A stretch of DNA of 64,000 nt, from assembly GCA_003075315.1 (NCBI GenBank), contig QDFQ01000001.1, positions 973,998 through 1,037,997 on the forward strand, given 5' to 3'. Positions 8,650-18,046 of the stretch are shown here, piece after piece; the first letter of the stretch is position 1; each line of letters starts with the position of its first letter. A program made the position numbers and the translations under genes. The notes below the pieces were generated by a model that did not search any database, was not told the origin of the DNA, and was given only the letters and a program-made list of their open reading frames with translations. The DNA is from Arthrobacter sp. TPD3018. GTDB lineage: Bacteria > Pseudomonadota > Alphaproteobacteria > Sphingomonadales > Sphingomonadaceae.

Positions 8650-10815
8650 ATGACCGACTTCCTCCTCGAACTCCGCTCCGAAGAAATCCCCGCGCGCATG
8701 CAGGACAAGGCGCGTGAGGATCTCGCCCGCCTGTTCGCCGCCGAACTCGCCAAGGCTGGCCTCGCCGCCACCGAGACGATCACCTACGCCACCCCGCGCC
8801 GCCTCGCGCTGATCGCGCGCGGTCTGCCGCTGGAAACGCAGGCGGTCAGCGAAGAGCTGAAGGGCCCCAAGGCCACCGCCCCCGAACAGGCGCTCGCCGG
8901 CTTCCTGCGCAAGACCGGCCTGACCCGTGACCAGCTGACCGAGCGCGACGGCGTCCTCTATGCGGTCACCGAAAAGCCCGGCCGCGCCACCGCTGCCGTG
9001 CTCGCCGAGGCGATCCCCGCGATCGTCCGCGCCTTCCCCTGGCCCAAATCGATGCGATGGGGCGCCGCTTCCGCGTCCACGGAAAGCCTGCGCTGGGTCC
9101 GCCCGCTGCACGGCATCGTCGCGCTGCTGGGTGAGGACCTGGTCGATGTCGCAATCGCCGGCGTCCGCTCAGGCGTCGCCACCTACGGCCACCGCTTCCA
9201 CCACCCGGGCCAGATCACCATCGGCTCGGCGGCGGATTACGTCGAAAAGCTGCGCGCCTGCCACGTCATTGTCGATCAGGACGAACGCCGCGCGCTCATC
9301 CGTACCCAGGCCACCGCGCTCGCCGCCGATGCGGGCCTGACCCTCGTCGAAGACGAAGGCCTCGTCGCCGAAAACGCCGGCCTCACCGAATGGCCGGTGC
9401 CGCTGCTCGGCCGCTTTGACGCCGACTTCCTCAGCGTCCCGCCCGAGGTGATCCAGCTCACCGCGCGCGTGAACCAGAAGTATTTCGTCTGCCGCGATGC
9501 GTCGGGCGCGCTGGCGAATGCCTTCGTCTGCACCGCCAATATCGAAGCGACCGACGGCGGCGCCAAGATTGTCGAGGGCAACCGCAAGGTCCTCGCCGCC
9601 CGCCTGTCGGACGCGCGCTTCTTCTACGACACCGATCTGAAGACCCCGCTCGAGGAACAGGCGGCAAAGCTCTCGAACATCGTCTTCCACGAAAAGCTCG
9701 GCACCGTCGCCGACAAGGTCGACCGCGTTGCCAAGCTCGCCCGCTGGCTGGTCGAAGAGGGCATCGTCGGCGGGGGTTCAAATCCCTCCAGCGCTATCAA
9801 TTCACCCGTCACCCCAGCGCAGGCTGGGGTCTCCCGCGACGGCGCGGGACAAGAGCCGCATAAGACCCCAGCCTCCGCTGGGGTGACGGACTTGGCCGAC
9901 ATGGCCGAACGCGCCGCGCGCCTCGCCAAGGCGGACCTCGTCACCGGCATGGTCGGCGAATTCCCCGAACTCCAAGGCCTGATGGGCGGCTATTACGCCG
10001 CCGCCCAGGGCGAACCCCGCGAAGTCGCCGACGCCATCCGCGACCATTACAAACCGGTCGGGCAGGGCGACGACGTGCCGACGGCCCCGGTGACGGTAGC
10101 GGTGTCGCTGGCGGACAAGTTGGATAGCGTAGCCCAGTTCTTCGCGGTCGGCCTGAAGCCGAGCGGCTCGAAGGATCCTTTTGCCCTACGCCGCGCAGCA
10201 TTGGGCATCGCGAGCACGATCCAGCAAAATGCGCTTAGGCTTCCGTTCTACCCTGTCAGCGTCCGCGCAATGGGCAATACGGACGTTGGATCCACAGAGA
10301 TGATGGATTTCATCATCGACCGCCTCAAGGTCCAGCAGCGTGAAGCCGGCGTCCGTCACGACCTGATCGACGCGGTGTTCGCGCTTGGCGGCGAGGACGA
10401 TCTCGTCCGCCTGCTCGCCCGCGTCCACGCGCTGCAAGCCTTTGTCACCACCGACGACGGCGCGAACCTGCTCGCCGGCTACAAGCGCGCTGCCAACATC
10501 CTCAAGAAGGAAGCGTACACCCCGGATACGGAGGGGAATCCGAAAACGCTGTCCTACACGCCCGAAAAGGCAGAGGCTGATCTGATCGCCGCGCTCGACT
10601 CGGCCGAGCCCGCCACCGCGGCTGCGGTCGCGGCCGAGGATTTCGAGCGCGCGATGGCGGCGCTCGCCTCGTTGCGCGCGCCGATCGATGCGTTCTTTGA
10701 CACTGTGACCGTCAACGATGCCGACGCGGACAAGCGGGACCACCGCCTCGCCCTGCTCGCCCGCGTGCGCGCGGCGGTCCACACCGTCGCCGACTTTTCG
10801 AAAATCGAGGGGTAG
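8650..10815 (+). CDS. glyS: Glycyl-tRNA synthetase beta subunit, with in-frame palindromic insertion
   Basis: The tRNA-binding beta subunit of glycyl-tRNA synthetase, 721 residues. It starts FLLELRSEEIPARM and contains the family motifs NQKYFVC, KLSNIVFHEKLGTVADKVDR, AKADLVTGMVGEFPELQG and SLADKLDS. Between about residues 374 and 418 the otherwise conserved helix region carries a stretch not expected in the family, encoded by a REP-type palindrome (VTPAQAGVS ... TPASAGVT). The reading frame is kept, so the gene is probably functional. The residues on either side match the normal junction (WLVEEGIVG and AERAARLAKADL). Confidence 0.96.
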   Translation: MTDFLLELRSEEIPARMQDKAREDLARLFAAELAKAGLAATETITYATPRRLALIARGLPLETQAVSEELKGPKATAPEQALAGFLRKTGLTRDQLTERDGVLYAVTEKPGRATAAVLAEAIPAIVRAFPWPKSMRWGAASASTESLRWVRPLHGIVALLGEDLVDVAIAGVRSGVATYGHRFHHPGQITIGSAADYVEKLRACHVIVDQDERRALIRTQATALAADAGLTLVEDEGLVAENAGLTEWPVPLLGRFDADFLSVPPEVIQLTARVNQKYFVCRDASGALANAFVCTANIEATDGGAKIVEGNRKVLAARLSDARFFYDTDLKTPLEEQAAKLSNIVFHEKLGTVADKVDRVAKLARWLVEEGIVGGGSNPSSAINSPVTPAQAGVSRDGAGQEPHKTPASAGVTDLADMAERAARLAKADLVTGMVGEFPELQGLMGGYYAAAQGEPREVADAIRDHYKPVGQGDDVPTAPVTVAVSLADKLDSVAQFFAVGLKPSGSKDPFALRRAALGIASTIQQNALRLPFYPVSVRAMGNTDVGSTEMMDFIIDRLKVQQREAGVRHDLIDAVFALGGEDDLVRLLARVHALQAFVTTDDGANLLAGYKRAANILKKEAYTPDTEGNPKTLSYTPEKAEADLIAALDSAEPATAAAVAAEDFERAMAALASLRAPIDAFFDTVTVNDADADKRDHRLALLARVRAAVHTVADFSKIEG
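9807..9889. repeat. REP-type palindrome inside glyS coding sequence
   Basis: The arms GTCACCCCAGCGCAGGCTGG and CCAGCCTCCGCTGGGGTGAC match family A elements elsewhere in the window. It lies wholly within the glyS frame (about residues 386-413) and adds no stop. Confidence 0.9.
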
Positions 10816-10852
10816 GAACCGAACCCCCGCGTATATTCCACATCGTCCACTT

Positions 10853-10864
10853 CCGAACGTTCGG
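10853..10864. promoter_or_regulatory. Perfect palindrome upstream of ppdK
   Basis: CCGAACGTTCGG, a perfect 12-bp palindrome, lies 56 bp before the ppdK start in the glyS-ppdK gap. It could be an operator; the regulator is unknown. Confidence 0.35.
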
Positions 10865-10919
10865 TATGCTCTTTCCTCCCCGGGGATCAGGCCAACACGT
10901 CAGCTCTTAAGGACCAGCG

Positions 10920-13577
10920 ATGACCCAATACGTGTACCGTTTCGGTGGCGGAGTTTCGGACGGCGGAAAGGGCGACAAGAACCTGCTCGGCGGCAAGGGC
11001 GCGAACCTTGCCGAAATGGCCTCGATCGGCCTGCCCGTGCCCCCCGGCTTCACGATCAGCACCGCCATGTGCACGCGCTATTACGAAGAGGGTGAGCAAT
11101 TCCCCCAGTCGCTGCGGGATGAGGTGGCGCAGGGTATCGCGCATATCGAAGGGGTTACGGGGAAAAGCTTCGGCGATGCGGCCAATCCGTTGCTCGTCTC
11201 GGTCCGCTCTGGCGCGCGCGTGTCGATGCCCGGCATGATGGACACCGTCCTCAACCTCGGCCTCAACGACACCACGGTCGAAGGCCTTGCGGCCAAGTCC
11301 GGCGATGAACGCTTCGCCTGGGACAGCTACCGCCGCTTCATCCAGATGTACGCGGACGTCGTGCTCGAACTCGACCATGGCGCGTTCGAGGAAGCGCTGG
11401 AGATCGCCAAGGAAGATAACGGCTTCACGCTCGATACCGAGCTGACTGCCAGCGATCTCAAGGCGTTGGTCGCGGAATATAAGAGCCTGGTGGAAAAGGA
11501 ATGGGGCAAGCCCTTCCCGCAGGACGTGCACGATCAGCTGTGGGGCGCGGTCGGCGCGGTGTTCGGGTCGTGGCAGTCGGAACGCGCCAAGGTCTATCGC
11601 CGCCTCAACGACATCCCCGCCGACTGGGGCACCGCGGTCAACGTCCAGGCGATGGTCTTCGGCAACATGGGCGACACGTCCGCCACCGGCGTCGCCTTCA
11701 CCCGCGATCCCTCGACCGGCGCCAACGCTTATTACGGCGAGTTCCTGATCAATGCGCAGGGCGAAGACGTCGTCGCCGGCATCCGCACGCCGCAATATCT
11801 GACCAAGACCGCCCGCGAAGAGGCCGGCGCCAAGCCCGCCTCGATGGAAGAGGCGATGCCCGAGGTGTACGCCGAGCTGGCGGCCGTCTTCGACCGGCTC
11901 GAAAAGCATTACCGCGACATGCAGGACATCGAGTTCACGGTCGAACAGGCCAAGCTCTGGATGCTCCAGACCCGCTCGGGCAAGCGCACCGCCAAGGCCG
12001 CTCTGAAGATCGCGGTCGACATGGCGAGCGAGAGCCTGATCACCCGCGAAGAAGCGATCCTGCGCGTCGATCCGATGGCGCTCGACCAGCTGCTCCACCC
12101 GACGCTCGACCCCGAAGCCCCGCGCGACGTCATCGCCAAGGGCCTGCCCGCCTCGCCGGGCGCGGCGTCCGGGGCGGTCGTGTTCGACGCCGACACCGCG
12201 GAAAAGCGCAAGGCGGCGGGCGACAAGGTCATCCTCGTCCGCGTCGAAACCAGCCCCGAAGACATTCACGGCATGCACGCCGCGGAGGGCATTCTGACCG
12301 CGCGCGGCGGCATGACCAGCCACGCCGCAGTCGTCGCGCGTGGCATGGGGCGTCCCTGCGTCTCGGGCGCCGGATCGCTCTCGATCTCGGCCAAGGACAA
12401 GGTGATGAAGGTCGCCGGTCGCGAGATTCGCGAAGGCGATACGATCACGATCGACGGTGCCAGCGGCGAGGTGATGTTCGGCGCGGTCGCCACCGTGCAG
12501 CCTGAACTCGCCGGCGACTTCGGTACGCTGATGGAATGGGCCGACGGGGTCCGCCGCCTGAAGGTGCGCGCCAATGCCGAAACCCCGCTCGACTGCCAGA
12601 CCGCGCGCGATTTCGGCGCGGAGGGGGTTGGGCTGTGCCGCACCGAGCATATGTTCTTCGACGCCGACCGCATCACCGCGGTCCGCCAGATGATCCTCGC
12701 CGACAGCGAAGCCGGCCGCCGCGCCGCGCTCGCCAAGCTGCTGCCCGCACAGCGCAGCGACTTCACTGCGATCTTCGAGGTCATGGCCGGCCTGCCGGTG
12801 ACGGTGCGCCTGCTCGATCCCCCGCTGCACGAATTCCTGCCGCACGAGGAGAATGAGTTCGCCGAGGTCGCCGCGGCCGCCGACGTCGATGTCGAAATGC
12901 TCAAGCGTCGCGCCGCCGAGTTGCACGAATTTAACCCGATGCTCGGCCACCGTGGCTGCCGCCTGGGCGTGACCTATCCCGAAATCTACGAAACGCAGGC
13001 GCGCGCGATCTTCGAAGCCGCGCTCGACGTCGCCGACAAATCGGGGGCGGCGCCGATCCCAGAGGTCATGATCCCGCTCGTCGCCACCAAGCGCGAGCTC
13101 GATCTGATGAAGACGGTCGTCGATCAGGCGGCGCAGGCCGTGTTCGCAGAACGTGGCAAGACCATCGACTATCTCGTTGGAACAATGATCGAATTGCCGC
13201 GCGCCGCGCTGAAGGCAGGCGAGATCGCCGAGACGGGGGAATTCTTCTCCTTCGGCACCAACGACCTGACGCAGACGACGCTGGGCGTCAGCCGCGACGA
13301 CGCCGCCCGCTTCCTCGGCGCCTATGTCGAAAAGGGCATCTACGCCAAGGATCCGTTCGTCAGCCTCGACGTCGACGGCGTCGGCGAGCTGGTCGAACTG
13401 GCGGCGGAGCGCGGTCGTAAGACGCGCCCCGGCATCAAGCTCGGCATCTGCGGCGAACACGGTGGCGACCCGGCGAGCATCGCCTTCTGCGAAAAGGTCG
13501 GCCTCGATTACGTCTCGGCCAGCCCCTACCGCGTGCCGATCGCGCGCCTCGCGGCGGCGCAGGCTGCCCTGAAGTAA
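10920..13577 (+). CDS. ppdK: Pyruvate, phosphate dikinase
   Basis: Interconverts pyruvate, ATP and phosphate with phosphoenolpyruvate, AMP and pyrophosphate. The 885-residue product has the N-terminal nucleotide-binding domain (GGKGANLAEMASIGLPVPPG, SVRSGARVSMPGMMDTVLNL), the central phospho-His domain (GGMTSHAAVVARGMG, catalytic His) and the C-terminal PEP-utiliser barrel (GVGLCRTEHMF, FSFGTNDLTQTT, GICGEHGGDP with the catalytic Cys). Length is typical for bacterial PPDK. It stands alone after glyS with its own upstream region. Confidence 0.97.
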   Translation: MTQYVYRFGGGVSDGGKGDKNLLGGKGANLAEMASIGLPVPPGFTISTAMCTRYYEEGEQFPQSLRDEVAQGIAHIEGVTGKSFGDAANPLLVSVRSGARVSMPGMMDTVLNLGLNDTTVEGLAAKSGDERFAWDSYRRFIQMYADVVLELDHGAFEEALEIAKEDNGFTLDTELTASDLKALVAEYKSLVEKEWGKPFPQDVHDQLWGAVGAVFGSWQSERAKVYRRLNDIPADWGTAVNVQAMVFGNMGDTSATGVAFTRDPSTGANAYYGEFLINAQGEDVVAGIRTPQYLTKTAREEAGAKPASMEEAMPEVYAELAAVFDRLEKHYRDMQDIEFTVEQAKLWMLQTRSGKRTAKAALKIAVDMASESLITREEAILRVDPMALDQLLHPTLDPEAPRDVIAKGLPASPGAASGAVVFDADTAEKRKAAGDKVILVRVETSPEDIHGMHAAEGILTARGGMTSHAAVVARGMGRPCVSGAGSLSISAKDKVMKVAGREIREGDTITIDGASGEVMFGAVATVQPELAGDFGTLMEWADGVRRLKVRANAETPLDCQTARDFGAEGVGLCRTEHMFFDADRITAVRQMILADSEAGRRAALAKLLPAQRSDFTAIFEVMAGLPVTVRLLDPPLHEFLPHEENEFAEVAAAADVDVEMLKRRAAELHEFNPMLGHRGCRLGVTYPEIYETQARAIFEAALDVADKSGAAPIPEVMIPLVATKRELDLMKTVVDQAAQAVFAERGKTIDYLVGTMIELPRAALKAGEIAETGEFFSFGTNDLTQTTLGVSRDDAARFLGAYVEKGIYAKDPFVSLDVDGVGELVELAAERGRKTRPGIKLGICGEHGGDPASIAFCEKVGLDYVSASPYRVPIARLAAAQAALK

Positions 13578-13580
13578 CCC

Positions 13581-13692
13581 TTCCTCCCCTCCCTGGAAGG
13601 GAGGGGCCGGGGGTGGGTTGGCCCGCGAGGACGCGCGGCGGTGCCCCATGGGCCGACCCACCCCCAATTCCTCCCTTTCAGGGAGGGGAGAA
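13581..13692. repeat. Palindromic repeat (family E) after ppdK
   Basis: An inverted repeat whose arms contain CCTCCCCTCCCTGGAAGG and GGGGGTGGGTTGGC on the left, with near-complements on the right. It lies between ppdK and the CoA-transferase operon and could limit read-through. Confidence 0.8.
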
Positions 13693-13776
13693 GATCAAAC
13701 CTGAAACCTCATTCAGGTTTGCTTGACCCCGCGCCGCCGGCCCCGCTATCGCCGCGGCAACGACAGGAGAGAGGCG

Positions 13777-14484
13777 TTGAAGAAGCTCTATCCCGATGCC
13801 GCCGCGGCTCTTGACGGCCTGCTGCATGACGGCATGACGATCTGCGCGGGCGGCTTCGGCCTGTGCGGCATTCCCGAACGGCTGATCGACGCGATCCAGG
13901 CCTCGGGCGTCAAGGATTTGACGATCGCCAGCAACAATGCCGGCATCGACGGCGAAGGCCTCGGCAAGCTGCTGCGCAGCCGTCAGGTCAAGAAGATGAT
14001 CTCGAGCTACGTCGGCGAGAACAAGGAATTCGAGCGCCAGTATCTCTCCGGCGAGCTGGAGGTCGAGTTCTGCCCGCAGGGCACGCTCGCCGAACGCTGC
14101 CGGGCAGGCGGCGCAGGCATCCCCGGCTTCTACACCAAGACCGGCGTCGGCACGCTGGTGGCCGAGGGCAAAGAGGTGAAGACCTTCGACGGACAGGATT
14201 ACATCCTCGAACGCGGCATCCGCGCCGACCTCAGCATCATCAAGGGCTGGAAGGCGGACGAGAGCGGCAACCTTATCTTCCGCAAGACCGCCCGCAACTT
14301 CAACCAGCCGATGGCCACCGCCGGCAAGATCTGCGTCGCCGAAGTCGAAGAGGTGGTGCCGGTCGGCAGCCTCGATCCCGATCACATCCATCTGCCCGGC
14401 ATCTACGTGAAGCGGATGATCGTCGGCAGCCCTTACGACAAGAAGATCGAGTTCCGCACAGTCCGCGAGCGGGAGAGCGCATGA
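13777..14484 (+). CDS. scoA: 3-oxoacid CoA-transferase subunit A
   Basis: The A subunit of a succinyl-CoA:3-ketoacid-type CoA-transferase, which activates acetoacetate and related acids. The 235-residue product shows [52 protein letters not shown] and [19 protein letters not shown], all family features. The start is a TTG at 13777 ([10 protein letters not shown]) preceded by AGGAGAG. No ATG or GTG fits. Its stop overlaps the ATG of the next gene (ATGA), so the operon is tightly coupled. Subunit B lies two genes downstream. Confidence 0.93.
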   Translation: MKKLYPDAAAALDGLLHDGMTICAGGFGLCGIPERLIDAIQASGVKDLTIASNNAGIDGEGLGKLLRSRQVKKMISSYVGENKEFERQYLSGELEVEFCPQGTLAERCRAGGAGIPGFYTKTGVGTLVAEGKEVKTFDGQDYILERGIRADLSIIKGWKADESGNLIFRKTARNFNQPMATAGKICVAEVEEVVPVGSLDPDHIHLPGIYVKRMIVGSPYDKKIEFRTVRERESA

Positions 14485-15425
14485 TGCGCCGCCTGGTCCT
14501 CGCACTGGCTACCACGGCGCTGCTGACGGCCTGTGGCGGGCGTGGCGAACGGGCGGCGACGCTGCCCGCGCCGGGACAGACCTATAGTGCCGACGGCAAG
14601 GTCGTGCAGATCACTGGGCTGAAGGCGCTGCCCGCGCCGGGCGCTGCCGTCGGCGCCGACGCCGCAGTCGTCCCGCCGCAGTTCCAGTTCCTCTATGGCT
14701 CGGGCGAAGCGCTGGCGCTCAGCCGTCAGGCGTTCCGCGCGCTCGTCTCCTACGCCACCTATCGCAAGGCGGCGGGCGACAGCGTGGTCCTCGCACCCAA
14801 CGCCACGCTCGCTGCGCCAAGCTGGACCGCCTGCGCCGGCAAGCCGCGCGCGGCGGTGTTCGATGCGGACGAAACCGTGATCCTCAATCTCGGCGTCGAG
14901 GCACTGGCCGCGCGCGATCCCGCCGCCCCCTTCGATGCCGCGCAATGGGCGCGCTGGGAGCGGACGGGCGCCAAGGCCGTCGTGGCGGCTCCGGGCGCGA
15001 TCGAGGCATTCGCCGCTCTGCGCGCCGCGAATATCGCGATCATCATCAACACCAATCGCGATGCCTCCACCGCACCGGGCACCGTCGCCACGCTGAAGGC
15101 CGCCGGTCTCGGCGACTTCACGCCTGGGGACAATCTGTTCCTGCGCCAGGGCATCAACGGCAAGGACGCCCGCCGCGCCGCGATTGCGCAGCGCTATTGC
15201 GTCGTCGCGATGGCGGGCGATCAGCTCGGCGATTTCAGCGACCTGTTCGGTGCGATCGCCTCCCCGGCGGATCGTCGCCACGCCACCGACGCGGGCGCGA
15301 TCGGCGAGATGTGGGGCAACGGCTGGTTCGTCCTGCCCAATCCCGTCTACGGCACCGGGCTGAAGGGGGGCTTCGACGAGGTCTTCCCGGCCGACAAGCG
15401 CTGGGTCGACGGGGGCGCGCGATGA
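14481..15425 (+). CDS. HAD-type acid phosphatase lipoprotein (e(P4)/class C-like)
   Basis: A 314-residue predicted lipoprotein with the lipobox LLTACGG (Cys18). The HAD phosphatase signature [12 protein letters not shown] contains the paired Asp (D128, D130), and later motifs [10 protein letters not shown] and [13 protein letters not shown] correspond to HAD motifs II and IV. Overall it resembles secreted class B/C acid phosphatases and 5'-nucleotidase lipoprotein e(P4). It overlaps both neighbours by 4 bp and separates the two CoA-transferase subunits, an unexpected position. Confidence 0.85.
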   Translation: MMRRLVLALATTALLTACGGRGERAATLPAPGQTYSADGKVVQITGLKALPAPGAAVGADAAVVPPQFQFLYGSGEALALSRQAFRALVSYATYRKAAGDSVVLAPNATLAAPSWTACAGKPRAAVFDADETVILNLGVEALAARDPAAPFDAAQWARWERTGAKAVVAAPGAIEAFAALRAANIAIIINTNRDASTAPGTVATLKAAGLGDFTPGDNLFLRQGINGKDARRAAIAQRYCVVAMAGDQLGDFSDLFGAIASPADRRHATDAGAIGEMWGNGWFVLPNPVYGTGLKGGFDEVFPADKRWVDGGAR

Positions 15426-15739
15426 GCGACAAACCCGTCCCGATGAACCTCGATCGCTACGCCGACCTGATCGGCGGCAGCGCGGAGTTCCTGCGTGTCT
15501 GGGCCAAGCAGGACGGCCCCGTCACCTGTTTCGTCAATCCGGTGCCGATCGGGCCGGATCCGTTCGCCTTCGGCCTCGCCATGGTCGATTGCGTCCGCCA
15601 CGCCGCCAGGGCTTACGCCCGTGCGGTGAACATCGACGAGGAGGCGGCACTCGCGCGCATCTGGGAAGGGCTCGACGCCGAGCGCGCCGCGCCCACGACC
15701 GATCCGATCTCCATCACCGCCAAGAGGGATGTGCATTAA
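15422..15739 (+). CDS. Small DUF5076-like protein
   Basis: A 105-residue soluble protein starting [19 protein letters not shown]. It carries a single conserved-looking block ([20 protein letters not shown]) and a C-terminal helix. It resembles DUF5076 proteins of alphaproteobacteria, but this is from memory. Both ends overlap neighbours (ATGA and TAATG), so it is translated with the CoA-transferase genes. Confidence 0.7.
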   Translation: MSDKPVPMNLDRYADLIGGSAEFLRVWAKQDGPVTCFVNPVPIGPDPFAFGLAMVDCVRHAARAYARAVNIDEEAALARIWEGLDAERAAPTTDPISITAKRDVH

Positions 15740-16380
15740 TGGCTTGGGACCGCAATCAGATGGCGGCACGCGCCGCGCAGGAACTGCGTGACGGCTATTA
15801 CGTCAACCTCGGCATCGGTATCCCGACGCTGGTCGCCAACAACATCCCTGCGGGCATGACCGTGACGCTGCAGAGCGAGAACGGCATGCTCGGCATCGGG
15901 CCGTTCCCGTATGACGACGAGGTCGATCCCGATCTGATCAACGCCGGCAAGCAGACGATCAGCGAGCTGCCGCAGAGCGCCTATTTCGGCAGCGAACAGA
16001 GCTTTGCGATGATCCGCGGCGGGCATATCGACCTGACCGTGCTCGGCGCGATGGAGGTCAGCGAGGGCGGCGACATCGCCAACTGGATGATCCCCGGCAA
16101 AATGATCAAGGGGATGGGCGGCGCGATGGACCTCGTCGCCGGCGTCAAGCAGATCATCGTCGTGATGGACCACAACGCCAAGGACGGCAGCCCGAAGTTC
16201 ATCCCCTCCTGCACGCTGCCGCTGACCGGCAAGAACGTCGTCGACATGATCGTCACCGACCTCGCCGTCTTCCGGCGGCCCGATCACAATGCGCGCTTCC
16301 AACTGGTCGAACTCGCGCCCGGCGTGAGCGCCGACGAGGTCGCGGCGAAGACGACGGCCGCCTATCAGGTGGCGCTGTAA
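15739..16380 (+). CDS. scoB: 3-oxoacid CoA-transferase subunit B
   Basis: The B subunit of the CoA-transferase, 213 residues. It contains the catalytic glutamate in SENGMLGIG (E47), the glycine-rich [28 protein letters not shown] and [13 protein letters not shown]. The ATG overlaps the preceding stop (TAATG). With the A subunit at 13777 it should form the complete enzyme. Confidence 0.95.
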   Translation: MAWDRNQMAARAAQELRDGYYVNLGIGIPTLVANNIPAGMTVTLQSENGMLGIGPFPYDDEVDPDLINAGKQTISELPQSAYFGSEQSFAMIRGGHIDLTVLGAMEVSEGGDIANWMIPGKMIKGMGGAMDLVAGVKQIIVVMDHNAKDGSPKFIPSCTLPLTGKNVVDMIVTDLAVFRRPDHNARFQLVELAPGVSADEVAAKTTAAYQVAL

Positions 16381-16418
16381 CGATCGGCAGGCGGCGCCCG
16401 GACGCCTGAGGAGGGACG

Positions 16419-17306
16419 ATGCGCTGGCTGATCGGGATCGGGTTGCTCGGGCTGATCGTCGGCATCCTCTGCGCGACCGTGTCCGGGCCGCGATGGCTCA
16501 CCATAGCCGATGGCGTGGTGGGCGGTGGCCGCGGTGTCGAGCGGGTCGCGGACGGCGTTCCGTTTGGGTCGCACGGGCAGACGCTCGATGTGTGGCGGCC
16601 CGCCCGGGCGCCGCGCCGTCGAGCCGTGGTGATGTTCATTTATGGCGGCGGCTGGGTGAATGGCGATCGCGCCGCTTATGCCTTCGCCGCCCGCGCGTTC
16701 GCCCGGGCGGGGTTCGTCGTGGTGGTGCCCGATTACCGCAAGGTGCCGGGCGTGCGCTTCCCGGCCTTCGTCCAGGACGGCGCCGATGCGCTGCGCTGGG
16801 TGCATGATCACGTCGCGCTATACGGCGGGGATCCGGGGAGGATCGCGGTCTCCGGCCATTCGGCGGGCGCCTATAATGCGGTGATGCTGGCGATCGACCC
16901 GCGCTGGCTGGGCAACATCGGCTTGGCGCCCGATACGATCAAGGCGGTGGTGGGACTATGCGGCCCGTACGACTTCTTCCCCTTCGACTCGAAGCGATCG
17001 GTCGACGCCTTCGCCGGAGTAGCGGACGGTCCCGCGACGCAGCCGGTCCATTATGCCCGCCCCGGGTTGCCGCCCATGCTGCTGGTGACGGGCAGCGCCG
17101 ACACGCAGGTGAAGCCGCGCAACGCGATCGCACTGGCGCAGCGGTTGCGCGCGGCGGGTTCGCCGGTGGAGCTGCGCGACTATAGCGGGCTCAGCCACGA
17201 GGATGTGGTGATGGCGCTCTCGGTGCCGTTCCGCGGCAAGGCGCCGGTGCTGCACGACAGCGTCGCGTTCCTGGATCGGATATTGGGGACGGGGAGGGCG
17301 CCATGA
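16419..17306 (+). CDS. Alpha/beta-hydrolase, esterase/lipase family
   Basis: A 295-residue alpha/beta-hydrolase with an N-terminal membrane anchor or uncleaved signal (MRWLIGIGLLGLIVGILCA). The hormone-sensitive-lipase/BD-FAE pattern is visible: YGGGWVNGD (oxyanion), the nucleophile elbow GHSAGAY and a late His in SHEDVV. A GAGGAGGGA ribosome site precedes the ATG. Its stop overlaps the GST start (ATGA). The substrate is unknown. Confidence 0.85.
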   Translation: MRWLIGIGLLGLIVGILCATVSGPRWLTIADGVVGGGRGVERVADGVPFGSHGQTLDVWRPARAPRRRAVVMFIYGGGWVNGDRAAYAFAARAFARAGFVVVVPDYRKVPGVRFPAFVQDGADALRWVHDHVALYGGDPGRIAVSGHSAGAYNAVMLAIDPRWLGNIGLAPDTIKAVVGLCGPYDFFPFDSKRSVDAFAGVADGPATQPVHYARPGLPPMLLVTGSADTQVKPRNAIALAQRLRAAGSPVELRDYSGLSHEDVVMALSVPFRGKAPVLHDSVAFLDRILGTGRAP

Positions 17307-17986
17307 GCTACACACTGATCACCGCCAACCGCAATTACTCCAGCTGGTCGTTGCGGCCCTGGTTGTTGATGACGGCGCTCGGCATTCCGTTCGAGGATCG
17401 GCAAGAACCCTTCGCGCAGGCCGATAGCTGGCAGGCGTACCGCGTTTTCTCGCCGACCGGTCAAGTGCCGGTCCTGATCGATGGCGACCGCACGATCTGG
17501 GACTCGCTCGGCATCGTGATGTACCTCGCCGATCGGCATGAGGGTGTCTGGCCGGCGAACGAGGATGCGCGCGCCTGGGCGCAGAGCGCGGTCGCGGAGA
17601 TGCACGGCGGGTTCGCGGCGTTGCGCAACGAGAGGACGATGAACGTCGGGGTGCGCGCCGATCCCAAGCCGGGCTCCGCCGCCTTGGCGCGCGATGTCGC
17701 CCGCATCGCGGAACTGTGGGGCGAGGGGCTCGATCGGTTCGGCGGTCCCTGGCTGGCCGGCGGGGCGTTCACCGCGGTCGACGCCTTGTACGCTCCCGTC
17801 GCGTTCCGCGTTCGCACCTATGGAATCGACGTGGGAGAGGCGGGGCAGCGGTGGACCGCGGCGGTGCTTGCCCATCCCGCCACGCAGGAATGGGAGCGCG
17901 CCGCACTCGCCGATCCGACCCGGGATGCGCGCAACGAGGCCTACCTCGCAATGTGCGGAACCGTCGTCGACGATCATCGTGCCTAG
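17303..17986 (+). CDS. Glutathione S-transferase family protein
   Basis: A 227-residue cytosolic GST. The N-terminal thioredoxin fold shows NYSSWSLRPWLL and SPTGQVPVLIDG, then the Ser-containing IWDSLGIVMYLAD; the C-terminal all-helical domain follows (GGPWLAGGAFTAVDALYAPV). This matches the GST class acting on small electrophiles. It overlaps the preceding esterase gene by 4 bp. Confidence 0.9.
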   Translation: MSYTLITANRNYSSWSLRPWLLMTALGIPFEDRQEPFAQADSWQAYRVFSPTGQVPVLIDGDRTIWDSLGIVMYLADRHEGVWPANEDARAWAQSAVAEMHGGFAALRNERTMNVGVRADPKPGSAALARDVARIAELWGEGLDRFGGPWLAGGAFTAVDALYAPVAFRVRTYGIDVGEAGQRWTAAVLAHPATQEWERAALADPTRDARNEAYLAMCGTVVDDHRA

Positions 17987-18046
17987 GCAATAATCTGTCG
18001 CACAGCCTTTCGCCGACGCATCGTTTCGGTTAACGCGAGCCCCATC

